From positions 2,174,263 to 2,238,262 of the forward strand of contig NZ_CP008944.1 of NCBI RefSeq assembly GCF_000732945.1: a stretch of 64,000 nt of DNA, in the 5' to 3' direction. The notes under the pieces are model-generated. The model was not told the DNA's origin. It saw nothing but the letters and a program-made list of their open reading frames with translations, and did not search any database. Shown in pieces: positions 28,526-38,290 of the stretch (positions are counted from its first letter, which is position 1; every line of letters starts with the position of its first letter). Source of the DNA: Corynebacterium atypicum (GTDB lineage Bacteria; Actinomycetota; Actinomycetes; Mycobacteriales; Mycobacteriaceae). The translations under genes were made by a program, and so were the position numbers.

Positions 28526-29728
<1,203 letters not shown>

Positions 29729-29802
29729 TTAGCTTATTAGGCCTCATCGGGCTCGCCCACCCGGCGCGCTGAAGCGGCCGCCGCGGCCACGCCGGACGTT
29801 CG

Positions 29803-29857
29803 CCCCAGTAACACCACTACTGTTATTTATACCCTTTAATAACATTAACCCCAGTAA
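29803..29857. promoter_or_regulatory. glf / LGFP-amidase divergent control region
   Basis: An AT-rich patch in the 247-bp divergent gap. GTTATT (29822-29827) and AATAAC (29838-29843) form an inverted repeat. It is flanked by a direct repeat CCCCAGTAA (29803-29811 and 29849-29857). TACTGTTATT (29818-29827) is also found upstream of mmpL. The site of a cell-envelope regulator is inferred. Confidence 0.45.
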
Positions 29858-29969
29858 TGCACTACCATGTCAGTAGAAATAACGGGTTTTGGCCCGCCGG
29901 GACCGGGCTAAGGCCGACAGTACCGGGCATAAGCCCAGCTCCATCCCCTCGCACTACCCAGGAGAACTC

Positions 29970-31874
29970 GTGCAGCTACGTCGACGCCTTCTTGCGAAAC
30001 GCTCCCGCCCGACTCTCGCGGTGGTCATGTCCACCTGCTTGGTGGCCGCCGCCGCATTCGGCGGACACCAGGTGCTCAACACCCAATCCTCCGACGGCGA
30101 CCCCGTCGAGGTGCACCACGAGTCAGCGAGCCTCGCCAGCGGCGCCAACGTAGTGGTGGACGATCCGGCGGTGGGCGCCCAAGGCGAGCCAGGCCCGCGC
30201 ACGGTCAAGGAGCTCACCCGCGACGAAGAATTCAGCATGTTCGCTCTCACCTGGACCGACGCCCCGGCGCCGGTCGCCTTCGTGCGCGCCGAGTTGGCCG
30301 ACGGCTGGGGGCCCTGGCATGACCTCGAACCCCTCGACGAGCCGAGCGCGAACGGCACCACCGGCACCGAGCTGATCTACATCGAACCCACGCACAAGGT
30401 CCAGGTATCCACCGTGGGAATGGATTTGGTGAGCGACGCCGCGCCCGAGCCGGTCGACTACGGGAGCATCAAGCCCGTCGCTGAAGAACAGCCCTCGGGT
30501 CCAGCGCGCGCCGAGGACTACAACGCGCAGTTCATCGACGGCAACGCCCAGGCCGGCATCGCCCCGGTCGCCCAGACGGACGGGATGCCCAACATCGTCT
30601 CCCGGGCCAGCTGGAGGGCGAATGAAGGCTGGCGCTGCAGCCAGCCCACCATCGACAGCCACGTCTCTGCGCTAACGATCCACCACACGGCCGGGTCAAA
30701 CAACTACAGCCCCGCGCAGGCCGCCGCCCAAGTGCGCGGCATCTACAATTACCACGCCCGCACGCTGGGCTGGTGCGATATCGGGTACAACGCCCTTGTA
30801 GACAAGTTCGGCACCATTTACGAGGGCCGCTACGGCGGGCTCACCAAGGCGGTCCAAGGCGCCCACGCCGGCGGGTTCAACCAGAACACCTGGGGAATCT
30901 CGATGATGGGCGACTTTACTTCGATCACCCCTCCCGAGGCCACCATCGAGGCCGTAGGCAAGCTCGCCGGCTGGCGCGCCGCCGTCGCCGGCTTCGACCC
31001 CACCGGAAGCGGAACCCACTACTCCGAGGGCACCCGGTACACCAAATACCCCTACGACACTGCGGTGCACCTGCCGAACATCTTCGCCCACCGCGACGTC
31101 GGGCTCACCACATGCCCAGGCGATGCCGGCTACGCGCAGATGGACCGCATCCGCAGCATCGCCAAAAAGCGCTTCGACGCCATCAAGGCCGGGCACGCTG
31201 GCACACCGGCACAGCCCCAGCAAAACCGGCCCACAGCGCCCGCTAATCCTGTCACGCCAACCACACCCAAGACCGAGCAGCACACCGACGCTGGCCCGCT
31301 AACCGGAGGGGACCCAGAGGTCACCAAGATTTTGGCCGGACTGTCTAACCAGGACCGCGGCGAGAAAGTCGCCGCGCTCGGCGGGCTGGCCGCCCTCGGC
31401 ATCGCCGCCGCGCTCGCCAGCCCGCACGTGCAGGCCAAGCTGGGCGAACTATCCAGCACCCCGATCGTCGAGGGGCTGACGCTGAGCCAGGTCCCCGCCA
31501 TCGTCAATAAGCTGGTCAGCCTCTCCGGCGACTCAACGATCGAAAAGAAGTGGCGGTCCGTGCGCGAGACCTTCGGCCCGGTGCTTGGCGCGCCGCGCTC
31601 CGGGGTGACCACCACACCCGGGACAGGCGACAGCCAGACCGAATACGCCCTCTTTGAAAACGGGATCATCACCAGTTCCGCAGAGACCGGCGCCCACGCC
31701 CTATGGGGCGTAATCGCCGATACCTGGGCCAAACAGGGCTTCGACCTCGGCCCGCTGGGCTTGCCCACCAGCGAGGAGCAGTCAAACTCCGCCGGCAAGC
31801 TAGAAGCAAAGTTCCAGGGCGGATCGATCACCTACGACCCGGCGACCGGGGCGGTAGACATCAACCTCGGCTAG
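29970..31874 (+). CDS. psp5: secreted N-acetylmuramoyl-L-alanine amidase (PGRP type) with LGFP repeat
   Basis: 634 residues from the GTG at 29970, chosen because AGGAGAACTC precedes it directly; the frame continues to 29889. An N-terminal hydrophobic signal (VVMSTCLVAAAAFGGH) is followed by a ~180-residue region. The amidase_2/PGRP domain (~205-405) has SRASWRANEGW, the zinc ligands in LTIHHTAG and IFAHRDVG, and TCPGD. A Pro/Thr-rich linker follows, then a C-terminal segment with LGLPTSEEQ and ITYDPATGAV, a single LGFP-like repeat. The role is cleavage of peptidoglycan stem peptides. The position matches Rv3811 in M. tuberculosis and psp5 in C. glutamicum. It overlaps the convergent HAD gene by 4 bp. 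Confidence 0.9.
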   Translation: MQLRRRLLAKRSRPTLAVVMSTCLVAAAAFGGHQVLNTQSSDGDPVEVHHESASLASGANVVVDDPAVGAQGEPGPRTVKELTRDEEFSMFALTWTDAPAPVAFVRAELADGWGPWHDLEPLDEPSANGTTGTELIYIEPTHKVQVSTVGMDLVSDAAPEPVDYGSIKPVAEEQPSGPARAEDYNAQFIDGNAQAGIAPVAQTDGMPNIVSRASWRANEGWRCSQPTIDSHVSALTIHHTAGSNNYSPAQAAAQVRGIYNYHARTLGWCDIGYNALVDKFGTIYEGRYGGLTKAVQGAHAGGFNQNTWGISMMGDFTSITPPEATIEAVGKLAGWRAAVAGFDPTGSGTHYSEGTRYTKYPYDTAVHLPNIFAHRDVGLTTCPGDAGYAQMDRIRSIAKKRFDAIKAGHAGTPAQPQQNRPTAPANPVTPTTPKTEQHTDAGPLTGGDPEVTKILAGLSNQDRGEKVAALGGLAALGIAAALASPHVQAKLGELSSTPIVEGLTLSQVPAIVNKLVSLSGDSTIEKKWRSVRETFGPVLGAPRSGVTTTPGTGDSQTEYALFENGIITSSAETGAHALWGVIADTWAKQGFDLGPLGLPTSEEQSNSAGKLEAKFQGGSITYDPATGAVDINLG

Positions 31875-32725
31875 TACCACCACTCGAGGACCCGGGCAAC
31901 GCCGTCCTCATCGTTGGTGGCGGTAACAAAGTCGGCGGCCGCCTTGACCTCGGGGCGGGCGTTACCCATGGCCACGCCAAAGCCCGCCCAGGAGAGCATC
32001 TCAATATCATTTGCCATGTCTCCGAACGCGATCGTGCGCGCGCGGACGATGCCGTGCATCTCGGAGAGGTCAGCCACGCCTAGGGCCTTGTTCACCCCGG
32101 GCGCTCCGACCTCGATCAACCCCTCGTTCATCGAATACGTTACGTGCGCCAACTCGGGGTCGATATGCTCGCGCAAGCGCTGCCACATTTCGGGAGCAGA
32201 CATCTTCTCATTGCGTAACAACAGCTTCACCGCGGGCTCGCCAATGACGGTCTGCTCGGAGTGCACCGAGTACCCCTGGGCCTCCCAGGTGTGCATGTAC
32301 CCCGGAGAGACCACAAAGAGATTCTCCTCCGGATCGAAGGCCGACTCTCCGGAACGCTCGCAGGCCACGGCGACCTCGCCGAGGACCTCGCGAGCGGTCG
32401 CCACGACCTCGCTCATCGCCTCTGGGGCGAGTTCGTGCTTGCGCAAGATCGTGTCACTCGCGGCGTCATAAAGCACCGCGCCGTTGGCCGTCACGCACAC
32501 CGGAAGCACCGGTAGCTGCTCGAGCACCGGGTAGATCCAGCGGTGCGGCCGCCCGGTGGCCAGCGCGATCTCAGCCCCAGTATCGAGCAGGCGCAGGAAG
32601 ACCTCGCGGGTGCGCTGAGAGATTCGTTCCGCAGGAGTCAACAGTGTGCCGTCGACATCGCACGCAATCAGCCGCGGGCGCTGCTCCGGCGCCTCTTCCG
32701 GGCGGGAAAAATCGCTGGTGTTCAC
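31871..32725 (-). CDS. HAD-superfamily hydrolase (Cof type)
   Basis: 284 residues with all HAD motifs: LIACDVDGTLLT near 20-31 (nucleophile Asp), LATGRPHRW near 56 (motif II Thr), a Lys in GVNKALGVADL near 207 (motif III) and IAFGDMANDIEMLSWAG near 235 (motif IV). The C2-type cap of the Cof family lies between motifs II and III, so the substrate is probably a sugar phosphate or similar. A GTG start at 32725 has no ribosome binding site, but TAGGCT (32734-32739) ends 8 nt before it, suggesting a leaderless transcript. Confidence 0.85.
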   Translation of the reverse strand: MNTSDFSRPEEAPEQRPRLIACDVDGTLLTPAERISQRTREVFLRLLDTGAEIALATGRPHRWIYPVLEQLPVLPVCVTANGAVLYDAASDTILRKHELAPEAMSEVVATAREVLGEVAVACERSGESAFDPEENLFVVSPGYMHTWEAQGYSVHSEQTVIGEPAVKLLLRNEKMSAPEMWQRLREHIDPELAHVTYSMNEGLIEVGAPGVNKALGVADLSEMHGIVRARTIAFGDMANDIEMLSWAGFGVAMGNARPEVKAAADFVTATNDEDGVARVLEWWY

Positions 32726-32814
32726 ACTGTCTTAGCCTAATCTACCGGCCTATAAGGCTCTGTCACTGGCAGCCGGTGACTTGCTACGCGGCGCGCCCTT
32801 CCACCCATCCGGGG

Positions 32815-33717
32815 CTAGCGACGCTTCGCCTCCCTGCGGGCCCTGCGCTCGGCACGCTCACGGGCATCGATCTCGGCGGCCTGCTCGAGCGTCGGCGCCG
32901 AACCACCCTGGGATCGCGGACGCCAAGCCAGCCCGCTACCAAATGGGCCGAAAGCGGCGTCGTACTCCGCACGGGCTTGCCCCAGGAGGTCCGCCATCGC
33001 CGCGCGCAAGCGGCTGGTCGCCTCCACCGGGTCCCCCGACGGGTCGACGGGGCTGCCCACCTTGATCACGATCGGCAGCTTTGAGCGACCCAAGTTCTTC
33101 TTCAAGTCTTTGGTCCACACTCGCTGCCCGCCCCAGGTCACCATGGGAATCAACGGCACACCCGCCTGATCGGCGATGCGCACCGCGCCCGTCTTGAAAT
33201 CCTTGAGCTCGAACGAGCGCGAAAGAGTGGCCTCCGGAAAAATCCCGACGAGGTTCCCGGCGCGCAGACCCGCCACGGCCGCATCGAGCGAGCCAGCCCC
33301 CGCTGCACGGTCCACTGGCAGATGATGCATCGCGCGCATCAGCCCCCCGACCACAGGTACCTCGAAGACCTCCTTTTTGGCCATAAAGCGAGTCAATCGC
33401 CGCCCGCGCAGATGCGCCGGGATTTGCGCAAAGATGAAATCGAAATAATTCGTGTGGTTGGCGGCTAGGAGGCCCCCGCCTGTTGCCGGCACATTCTCGG
33501 CGCCGGTGACCTTGATCTTGAGCCCCTGGGCCCGCAGGACCGCCTTCAGTATCGGAATAATCAGACGGTTATAAGGAAACTCGCGGCATTCCGGCGCGTA
33601 CGCCGGAAGTTCATCGAAGTCCGCGGGCACCAAAAACTGGCCCGCGACGCGCTTGAGGCGCGCGCCGTCACCGCGCGCGCCCGGCCCTTGCCAATTCGGG
33701 CCCTGGGGCTGAGACAC
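32815..33717 (-). CDS. plsC: 1-acyl-sn-glycerol-3-phosphate acyltransferase (PlsC family)
   Basis: 300 residues. The GTG at 33717 shares its last-read base with the TAG of serS (TAGTG), so translation is probably coupled; a longer open frame overlapping serS is an artefact. PlsC motifs are present: LLAANHTNYFDF (HX4D catalytic pair near 90), RFMAKKEVFEVPVVGG, GIFPEATLSRSFELK (FPEG-like motif near 165) and GVPLIPMVTWGGQRVW. It likely acylates lysophosphatidic acid or a related lipid. The C-terminal ~35 residues are charged (ERAERRARREAKRR). Confidence 0.87.
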   Translation of the reverse strand: MSQPQGPNWQGPGARGDGARLKRVAGQFLVPADFDELPAYAPECREFPYNRLIIPILKAVLRAQGLKIKVTGAENVPATGGGLLAANHTNYFDFIFAQIPAHLRGRRLTRFMAKKEVFEVPVVGGLMRAMHHLPVDRAAGAGSLDAAVAGLRAGNLVGIFPEATLSRSFELKDFKTGAVRIADQAGVPLIPMVTWGGQRVWTKDLKKNLGRSKLPIVIKVGSPVDPSGDPVEATSRLRAAMADLLGQARAEYDAAFGPFGSGLAWRPRSQGGSAPTLEQAAEIDARERAERRARREAKRR

Positions 33718-34973
33718 TAGCGCGGCTCCAACACGTCGGCCCCCACGATCGGGCGCAGCGCCTCGGGGACGACCACCGAGCCGTCTGCCTGCTGGTGGTT
33801 CTCCAAAATCGCCACCAGCCACCGCGTGGTGGCCAGGGTGCCGTTGAGGGTAGCCGCGGTCTTGGTCTTGCCGTCTTCGTCGCGGTAGCGCACGGACAGC
33901 CTGCGGGCCTGGAAGGTGGTGCAGTTCGACGTGGAGGTGAGCTCCCGGTAGGTATTCTGGGTGGGGATCCACGCCTCAGTGTCAAACTTCCGGGCCGCGG
34001 ACTGGCCCAAGTCGCCACCGGCAGTATCGATGATGCGGTAGGGCACCTCGATCGCGGCGAGCATCTCGCGCTCCATATTCAGCAACTTCTGGTGCTGTTC
34101 CTCTGCCTCCTCCGGACGGCAGTAGACGAACATCTCCAGCTTGTTGAACTGGTGCACACGCAAGATGCCGCGGGTGTCCTTGCCATAGGATCCGGCCTCG
34201 CGGCGGAAGCAGCTGGACCAGCCGGCGTACTTGCGCGGGCCGGCGGACAGATCGATGATCTCATCCTTGTGGTACCCAGCGAGCGCCACCTCGGAGGTGC
34301 CCACGAGGTACTGGTTGTCGCGCTCCAAGTAGTAGATCTCATCGGAGTGCTCGCCCAAAAACCCAGTGCCGCTCATGATTTCCGGGTTCACCAGCACCGG
34401 CGGGATCATCAGGGTGAAGCCGTGCTCGCGGGCCTTCGTCGCGGCCAACTGCATCAAGGCCAGCTCCAGGAAGGCACCGGCGCCCACCAGGTAGTAGAAC
34501 CGGGAGCCGGAGACCTTGGTGCCGCGCTTGACGTCGATAATGCCCAGGCTCTCGCCCAGCTCCAGGTGATCCTTGGGCTCGAAGTCGAATTCGGTGGGGG
34601 TGCCGATGTGCTCGAGGACCACAAAGTCGTCCTCCCCGCCAGCCGGCGCACCCTCCACCACGTTGGAGATCTTCATCTGCAGCTCATAGACCCGCTCCTC
34701 CGCGGCACGCTGCTCCTCCTCTGCGGCGCGCACCTTTTCCTTGAGCGCCTCCGCCTCCTTGAGCAGCTCCGGACGCTCCTGGTCGCTGGCCTGACCGATC
34801 GTGCGCCCCAGGGCCTTGTGCTGAGAACGCAGCTCGTCAGCGTTCACGATCGCCGCCCGCCGCGACTCGTCGGCGACCAGAAGCTCGTCGACCAGCTTGG
34901 GGTCTTCGCCACGGTTCTGTTGGGAAGCGCGCACCTTATCCGGATTTTCGCGCAGTAGCTTCAGATCAATCAT
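33717..34973 (-). CDS. serS: seryl-tRNA synthetase
   Basis: Charges tRNA-Ser with serine. 418 residues from the ATG at 34973, where homology begins ([18 protein letters not shown]); the open frame runs further upstream but adds nothing family-like. AGGAT lies 8 nt before the start. The N-terminal long coiled-coil arm (~30-110) is followed by the class II catalytic core with [13 protein letters not shown], motif 2 [15 protein letters not shown], and the later motif-3 region GVLEP-like end. Length is normal. It is followed by plsC, sharing one base, and is divergent from the septum-formation-family gene, as for Rv3834c/Rv3835. Confidence 0.96.
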   Translation of the reverse strand: MIDLKLLRENPDKVRASQQNRGEDPKLVDELLVADESRRAAIVNADELRSQHKALGRTIGQASDQERPELLKEAEALKEKVRAAEEEQRAAEERVYELQMKISNVVEGAPAGGEDDFVVLEHIGTPTEFDFEPKDHLELGESLGIIDVKRGTKVSGSRFYYLVGAGAFLELALMQLAATKAREHGFTLMIPPVLVNPEIMSGTGFLGEHSDEIYYLERDNQYLVGTSEVALAGYHKDEIIDLSAGPRKYAGWSSCFRREAGSYGKDTRGILRVHQFNKLEMFVYCRPEEAEEQHQKLLNMEREMLAAIEVPYRIIDTAGGDLGQSAARKFDTEAWIPTQNTYRELTSTSNCTTFQARRLSVRYRDEDGKTKTAATLNGTLATTRWLVAILENHQQADGSVVVPEALRPIVGADVLEPR

Positions 34974-35059
34974 GCCGTTAATCCTACCGGGCATCACACT
35001 CGCGATTGTCTTATGTGAGCTGTTGTTTATCCACCCAGGATGGCAAACTAGAAGGCGAT

Positions 35060-36058
35060 ATGAATCTGACTCGTAGTTTCCGCTCGGCACAAGGGGTGCG
35101 CGCGATGCTGCTCGGGGCACTGGCCTCGACGGTGTTCGTCGGAGCATACTCGGTGCTCACCCCCCACCCGGGGGAAGCTGAGCCAGGAGCGAGGCCGGTC
35201 AACCACCGGGCAGACCCGGCCGCGTCTTTTACGACGGCCGACGAGGGTTCCTGCCTCAATTGGACCGTTAATGAAGACGGCGTCGCGATGGACTTCCAGC
35301 AGACGTCATGTGCTGAACCTCACCGTTTCGAGGTCTCTGCCCGCGAAGATCTGGCCACCTACCCGTCTTCCGAATTCGGCGAAAACGCCCCCCGGCCGGA
35401 CATCACCCGCCAGGCGCAGCTACGCGAAGAGCTCTGCCGCAATGTCACGCTGCACTACCTGGACGGCAAGCTCGACCCGTCCGGCCGGTTCTCGGTAGCG
35501 TCCATCCTCCCCCCGGCCGATAGCTGGCAGAAGGGCGACCGCACGCTGCTCTGCGGGCTCCAGGCTGCGGACAGCTCCGGGACGCTGCTGGAGACCAAAG
35601 GCAAGGTGGACCAAGTAGACCAAGCCAGGGTGGCGCAGCCTGGCGAGTGCCTGTTTGTAGACAGCTCAAACTCCCTGCACAAGGTCGAGTGTGGGGCGGA
35701 CCATCACCTGGAGACCACCCAGATCGTGGACCTCAGCGCCCAGTTCAATGACCACGCCCCCACCGTGGAGCAGCAGGACGAATATCTCAAAGACACGTGC
35801 ACGCAGGCCGCGATCGGGTACTTGGGCGAGGAAGAAAAGCTGTACCAATCGACGCTGCAGCCGTTCTGGTCCACCATTTCGCCCGACTCCTGGGAGGGCG
35901 GATCGCGCTCGGTCAACTGCTCGCTGGTCAGCGCCGGCGAGCACGGGTTTAACACGCTTGCCGGCTCCGCCACCGGAGAATTCACCATCAACGGACAACC
36001 GCCAGCCCCGCAGCCGAAGCGCAACCCGCTGCGCAGCGAAGCTGGGCAGCGTCCGTAG
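35060..36058 (+). CDS. septum-formation-family membrane protein
   Basis: 332 residues from the ATG at 35060 (GAAGGCGAT upstream). One transmembrane segment lies near the N-terminus ([19 protein letters not shown], ~16-34). The extracellular part has two similar halves, each starting with GSCLNW / GECLFV and containing conserved Cys and a CxxPHRFEV / CGADHHLET pattern, as in the Septum_form (PF13845) family. The function is unclear; the family name comes from a septum-related annotation. The neighbourhood serS-this gene-zinc protease equals Rv3834c-Rv3835-Rv3836. The next gene starts 16 bp downstream. Confidence 0.8.
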   Translation: MNLTRSFRSAQGVRAMLLGALASTVFVGAYSVLTPHPGEAEPGARPVNHRADPAASFTTADEGSCLNWTVNEDGVAMDFQQTSCAEPHRFEVSAREDLATYPSSEFGENAPRPDITRQAQLREELCRNVTLHYLDGKLDPSGRFSVASILPPADSWQKGDRTLLCGLQAADSSGTLLETKGKVDQVDQARVAQPGECLFVDSSNSLHKVECGADHHLETTQIVDLSAQFNDHAPTVEQQDEYLKDTCTQAAIGYLGEEEKLYQSTLQPFWSTISPDSWEGGSRSVNCSLVSAGEHGFNTLAGSATGEFTINGQPPAPQPKRNPLRSEAGQRP

Positions 36059-36074
36059 GCGCGAAGGGACAAGC

Positions 36075-36422
36075 GTGTACGAAGTATCCGAGGAACGGTT
36101 CGACGCGATGGTAGACGACGCGCTCGACGAGATCCCCGAGGAACTCGCGCGGCGCATGCGCAACGTGGTCATCCTGGTGCGCGAACGCAACGAAAATGAC
36201 CCGACACTCCTGGGCCTCTACGAAGGGGTCTCGCTGACCGAGCGGACTTTTGACCACACGGGCTATCTCCCGGACGCGATCTCCATCTACAAGTCAGCCC
36301 TAGAAGACATCTGCGATTCCGAGGACCAACTCGCCCACGAGGTGCGAGTCACCGTGCTCCACGAGGTGGGGCACTTCTTCGGCATGAGCGAGCACCACCT
36401 GCACGAGCTCGGCTGGGGCTAG
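36075..36422 (+). CDS. metallopeptidase family protein (zincin-like)
   Basis: 115 residues from a GTG at 36075 with GAAGGGACAAGC before it. The zinc-binding HExxH motif is in VTVLHEVGHFFGMSEHHL near residue 96, followed by a further His pair and a conserved ELGWG end. This is the compact single-domain actinobacterial family represented by Rv3836. No signal peptide is seen, so it is cytoplasmic or an intracellular domain. It follows the septum-formation-family gene by 16 bp, so both are probably one transcript. Confidence 0.88.
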   Translation: MYEVSEERFDAMVDDALDEIPEELARRMRNVVILVRERNENDPTLLGLYEGVSLTERTFDHTGYLPDAISIYKSALEDICDSEDQLAHEVRVTVLHEVGHFFGMSEHHLHELGWG

Positions 36423-36424
36423 CC

Positions 36425-37152
36425 CTACTCCCCTAGCTTTCGCTCCTCGGTATCCCACCGGGTCATCTGCCAGCTGCCGAAGGGCTTACCCCGCGGCTCC
36501 AGGACGATAAACGTGCAGTTAGGCAGCCGGTGCGCGATCGCCCAATCCGGGTCGATGCCGGCCGCCGCGGTGGCCATAAACCGGCACGCGCCCCCGTGCG
36601 AGACCAATGCCACATCGCGATCGCCGTGCGCACCAGCCAGGCCTTCAAGCACCGGGCGAGTCCGCGCCAGCACGCTCTCGCGGCTATCCCCACCCGGAAA
36701 CCCAGCGCCCGGCTCGCCGCGCATCATCGAATAGAGCACATCCTGGTACTCATCGATCCGCTCCTCACCCTCGACGCCTTCCATCTCCCCGGCGTCGATC
36801 TCATGCACACCGAGCTTCAGCGCCAGCGGCAGGGCCGAATCTCCGGCGACCCGGCCGCCCCGGGCCGCGCGCTACGGCGTGCTGCTGCGTCGCCCGACGC
36901 GGCGTCAGCAAGCGAAAACGCCGCGCCAAACGCCGCCTGAGCCAGCACCGCCGTCTGCTGCGCGCGCAATGCCACCGAGCACCACATCCCAGCCAGCCGC
37001 GCCCCGCTCACCTCAGCTAGCTCGCGGCCTGCCGCCTCAGCTTGGCGACGCCCCAGCGGGCTCAACTCGGCCCCGGGCGGGCGCGTGTCAATCACCCGGC
37101 GCACGTTGCTTCCCGTCTGCCCGTGACGGACCAAGATTATCCTGCCAGCCAT
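36425..37152 (-). pseudogene. histidine phosphatase / phosphoglycerate mutase-like gene, frameshifted
   Basis: The ATG at 37152 has an excellent AAGGAGGAG site. The N-terminal frame carries the phosphoryl-acceptor motif ILVRHGQTGSN and VALRAQQTAVLAQ, then degenerates to a stop at 36817. A second frame, open from 36871 downwards, continues the family with LALKLGVHEIDAGE and VALVSHGGACRF, the second active-site His. The two frames differ by one base; a missing base near the run of four Cs at 36858-36861 would explain it. As written, no single product holds both active-site motifs. Rv3837c is the syntenic intact counterpart. It overlaps the end of pheA by 16 bp. Confidence 0.75.
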
Positions 37153-38255
37153 CCGGCTCCTCCTTCTTCCTGTAGGGCGTGCACCCACTCCGTTGCCTGC
37201 GCAATGCGCACCAAGTCCGGGCCGTCGGCTGCTGGCCCTGCGTCCGACTCCGACCGGTTCGGCCAAGAGCCCAAGAACTCGATGTCTTCCGCCCTCAACC
37301 ACAAGGCCCGCAGCGCCTCGGCCACCGGCGCATCGGCGATGTGCCCAGACATATCCGCAAAGAAAAGATAGGTCCCAAAGACCTCCCGCGTCGGCCGGGA
37401 GGCGATCCGGGTCAGGTTCACGCCCCGCTGGGCGAACTCCCCGAGCGCGGCGACCAGCGAGCCCGGGGTGTTAGGCAACCGAAACACCACCGAGGTGTGA
37501 TCGCGCCCGGTACGCTGCGGCGGCCGCCCGTGCCGGGCGACGACCACAAACCGGGTACGGGCATCGCGCACATCCGCAATGCCCGTGGCCACCCGCTGCA
37601 ACTGGAACAAGTCCGCGGCGCGGTCCGGCGCGGCCGCGGCATCCACCTGGCCTTCCGCGACCATGCGCGCCGCCGCCGCATTCGACGAAGCCGGCACAAA
37701 CTGCACGTGCGCAGCGTGTTTCGCCAGCCAGCCCTTCACCTGCTGGTAGCCCACCGGGTGGCTGGCCAGAGTCGCCACCTCGCGCAGCGCCGCCTCCGGG
37801 TCTGCTGTGCCGCAGACCGCGGCATCTGGGGATTCCGGCGCTGTGACGGCGTCCTCGCCCGCCCGCGGCGCAGACGTACCCGTGGCGGGGCTGCCTGGCC
37901 GGGTCATGATGGTGAAGTCGATGGGAAGGTCCAGTTCGTCGAAAATCTGCACCCCGCCTTGAGCCAAGGCGTCAAAAGCCTGAGTCACCGCGCCGTCGAC
38001 GGAGTTCTCGATGGCCAGCACACCAGCCCGCGCCGACCCGGCGCGCACCGCGTCCACCACCGCGCCCGGCGAGGCAAGCGCCAGCGTATCGATTCGGTCC
38101 GGTTCGCGCTCACCCGTGATCGGCCCGCGGGCGGCGTCTTCGGCTCGCCCAGCGCCGCCAAAGACCTGCCCAAACGTGCCGCGGCGGGCGAAGCGCAGCA
38201 CGGCCGCCTCAGTGAAAGTCCCGGCCGGCCCCAGGTAAGAGACAGTGGTACTCAT
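37137..38255 (-). CDS. pheA: prephenate dehydratase
   Basis: Converts prephenate to phenylpyruvate in phenylalanine biosynthesis. 372 residues. The catalytic domain has YLGPAGTFTEAAVLRFA (~6-22), AIENSVDGAVTQAFD near 82 and the conserved Thr-Arg-Phe in DARTRFVVVAR near 232. A C-terminal ACT domain follows, with FRLPNTPGSLVAALGEF and RIASRPTREVFGTYLFF for allosteric control by phenylalanine. It is longer than the usual ~315 residues because of a low-complexity insertion near 115-145. The start has no ribosome binding site; TAAGCT (38264-38269) ends 8 nt upstream, consistent with a leaderless transcript. Confidence 0.95.
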   Translation of the reverse strand: MSTTVSYLGPAGTFTEAAVLRFARRGTFGQVFGGAGRAEDAARGPITGEREPDRIDTLALASPGAVVDAVRAGSARAGVLAIENSVDGAVTQAFDALAQGGVQIFDELDLPIDFTIMTRPGSPATGTSAPRAGEDAVTAPESPDAAVCGTADPEAALREVATLASHPVGYQQVKGWLAKHAAHVQFVPASSNAAAARMVAEGQVDAAAAPDRAADLFQLQRVATGIADVRDARTRFVVVARHGRPPQRTGRDHTSVVFRLPNTPGSLVAALGEFAQRGVNLTRIASRPTREVFGTYLFFADMSGHIADAPVAEALRALWLRAEDIEFLGSWPNRSESDAGPAADGPDLVRIAQATEWVHALQEEGGAGWLAG

Positions 38256-38290
38256 AACTGTTCAGCTTATCTAGCGCCTACCCTGGGCGC
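38256..38290. promoter_or_regulatory. overlapping divergent promoters of pheA and amidase
   Basis: Only 35 bp separate the two start codons. TAAGCT (minus, 38264-38269) lies 8 nt from the pheA ATG and TACCCT (plus, 38279-38284) lies 6 nt from the amidase ATG. If both are -10 boxes, each promoter's -35 region lies across the other gene's -10 and start. Confidence 0.45.

Noticed and set aside
35027..35035. DnaA-box-like TTATCCACC between serS and the septum-formation-family gene
   Set aside because: A single 8-of-9 match in a 64-kb window is expected by chance. No cluster and no replication genes are nearby.
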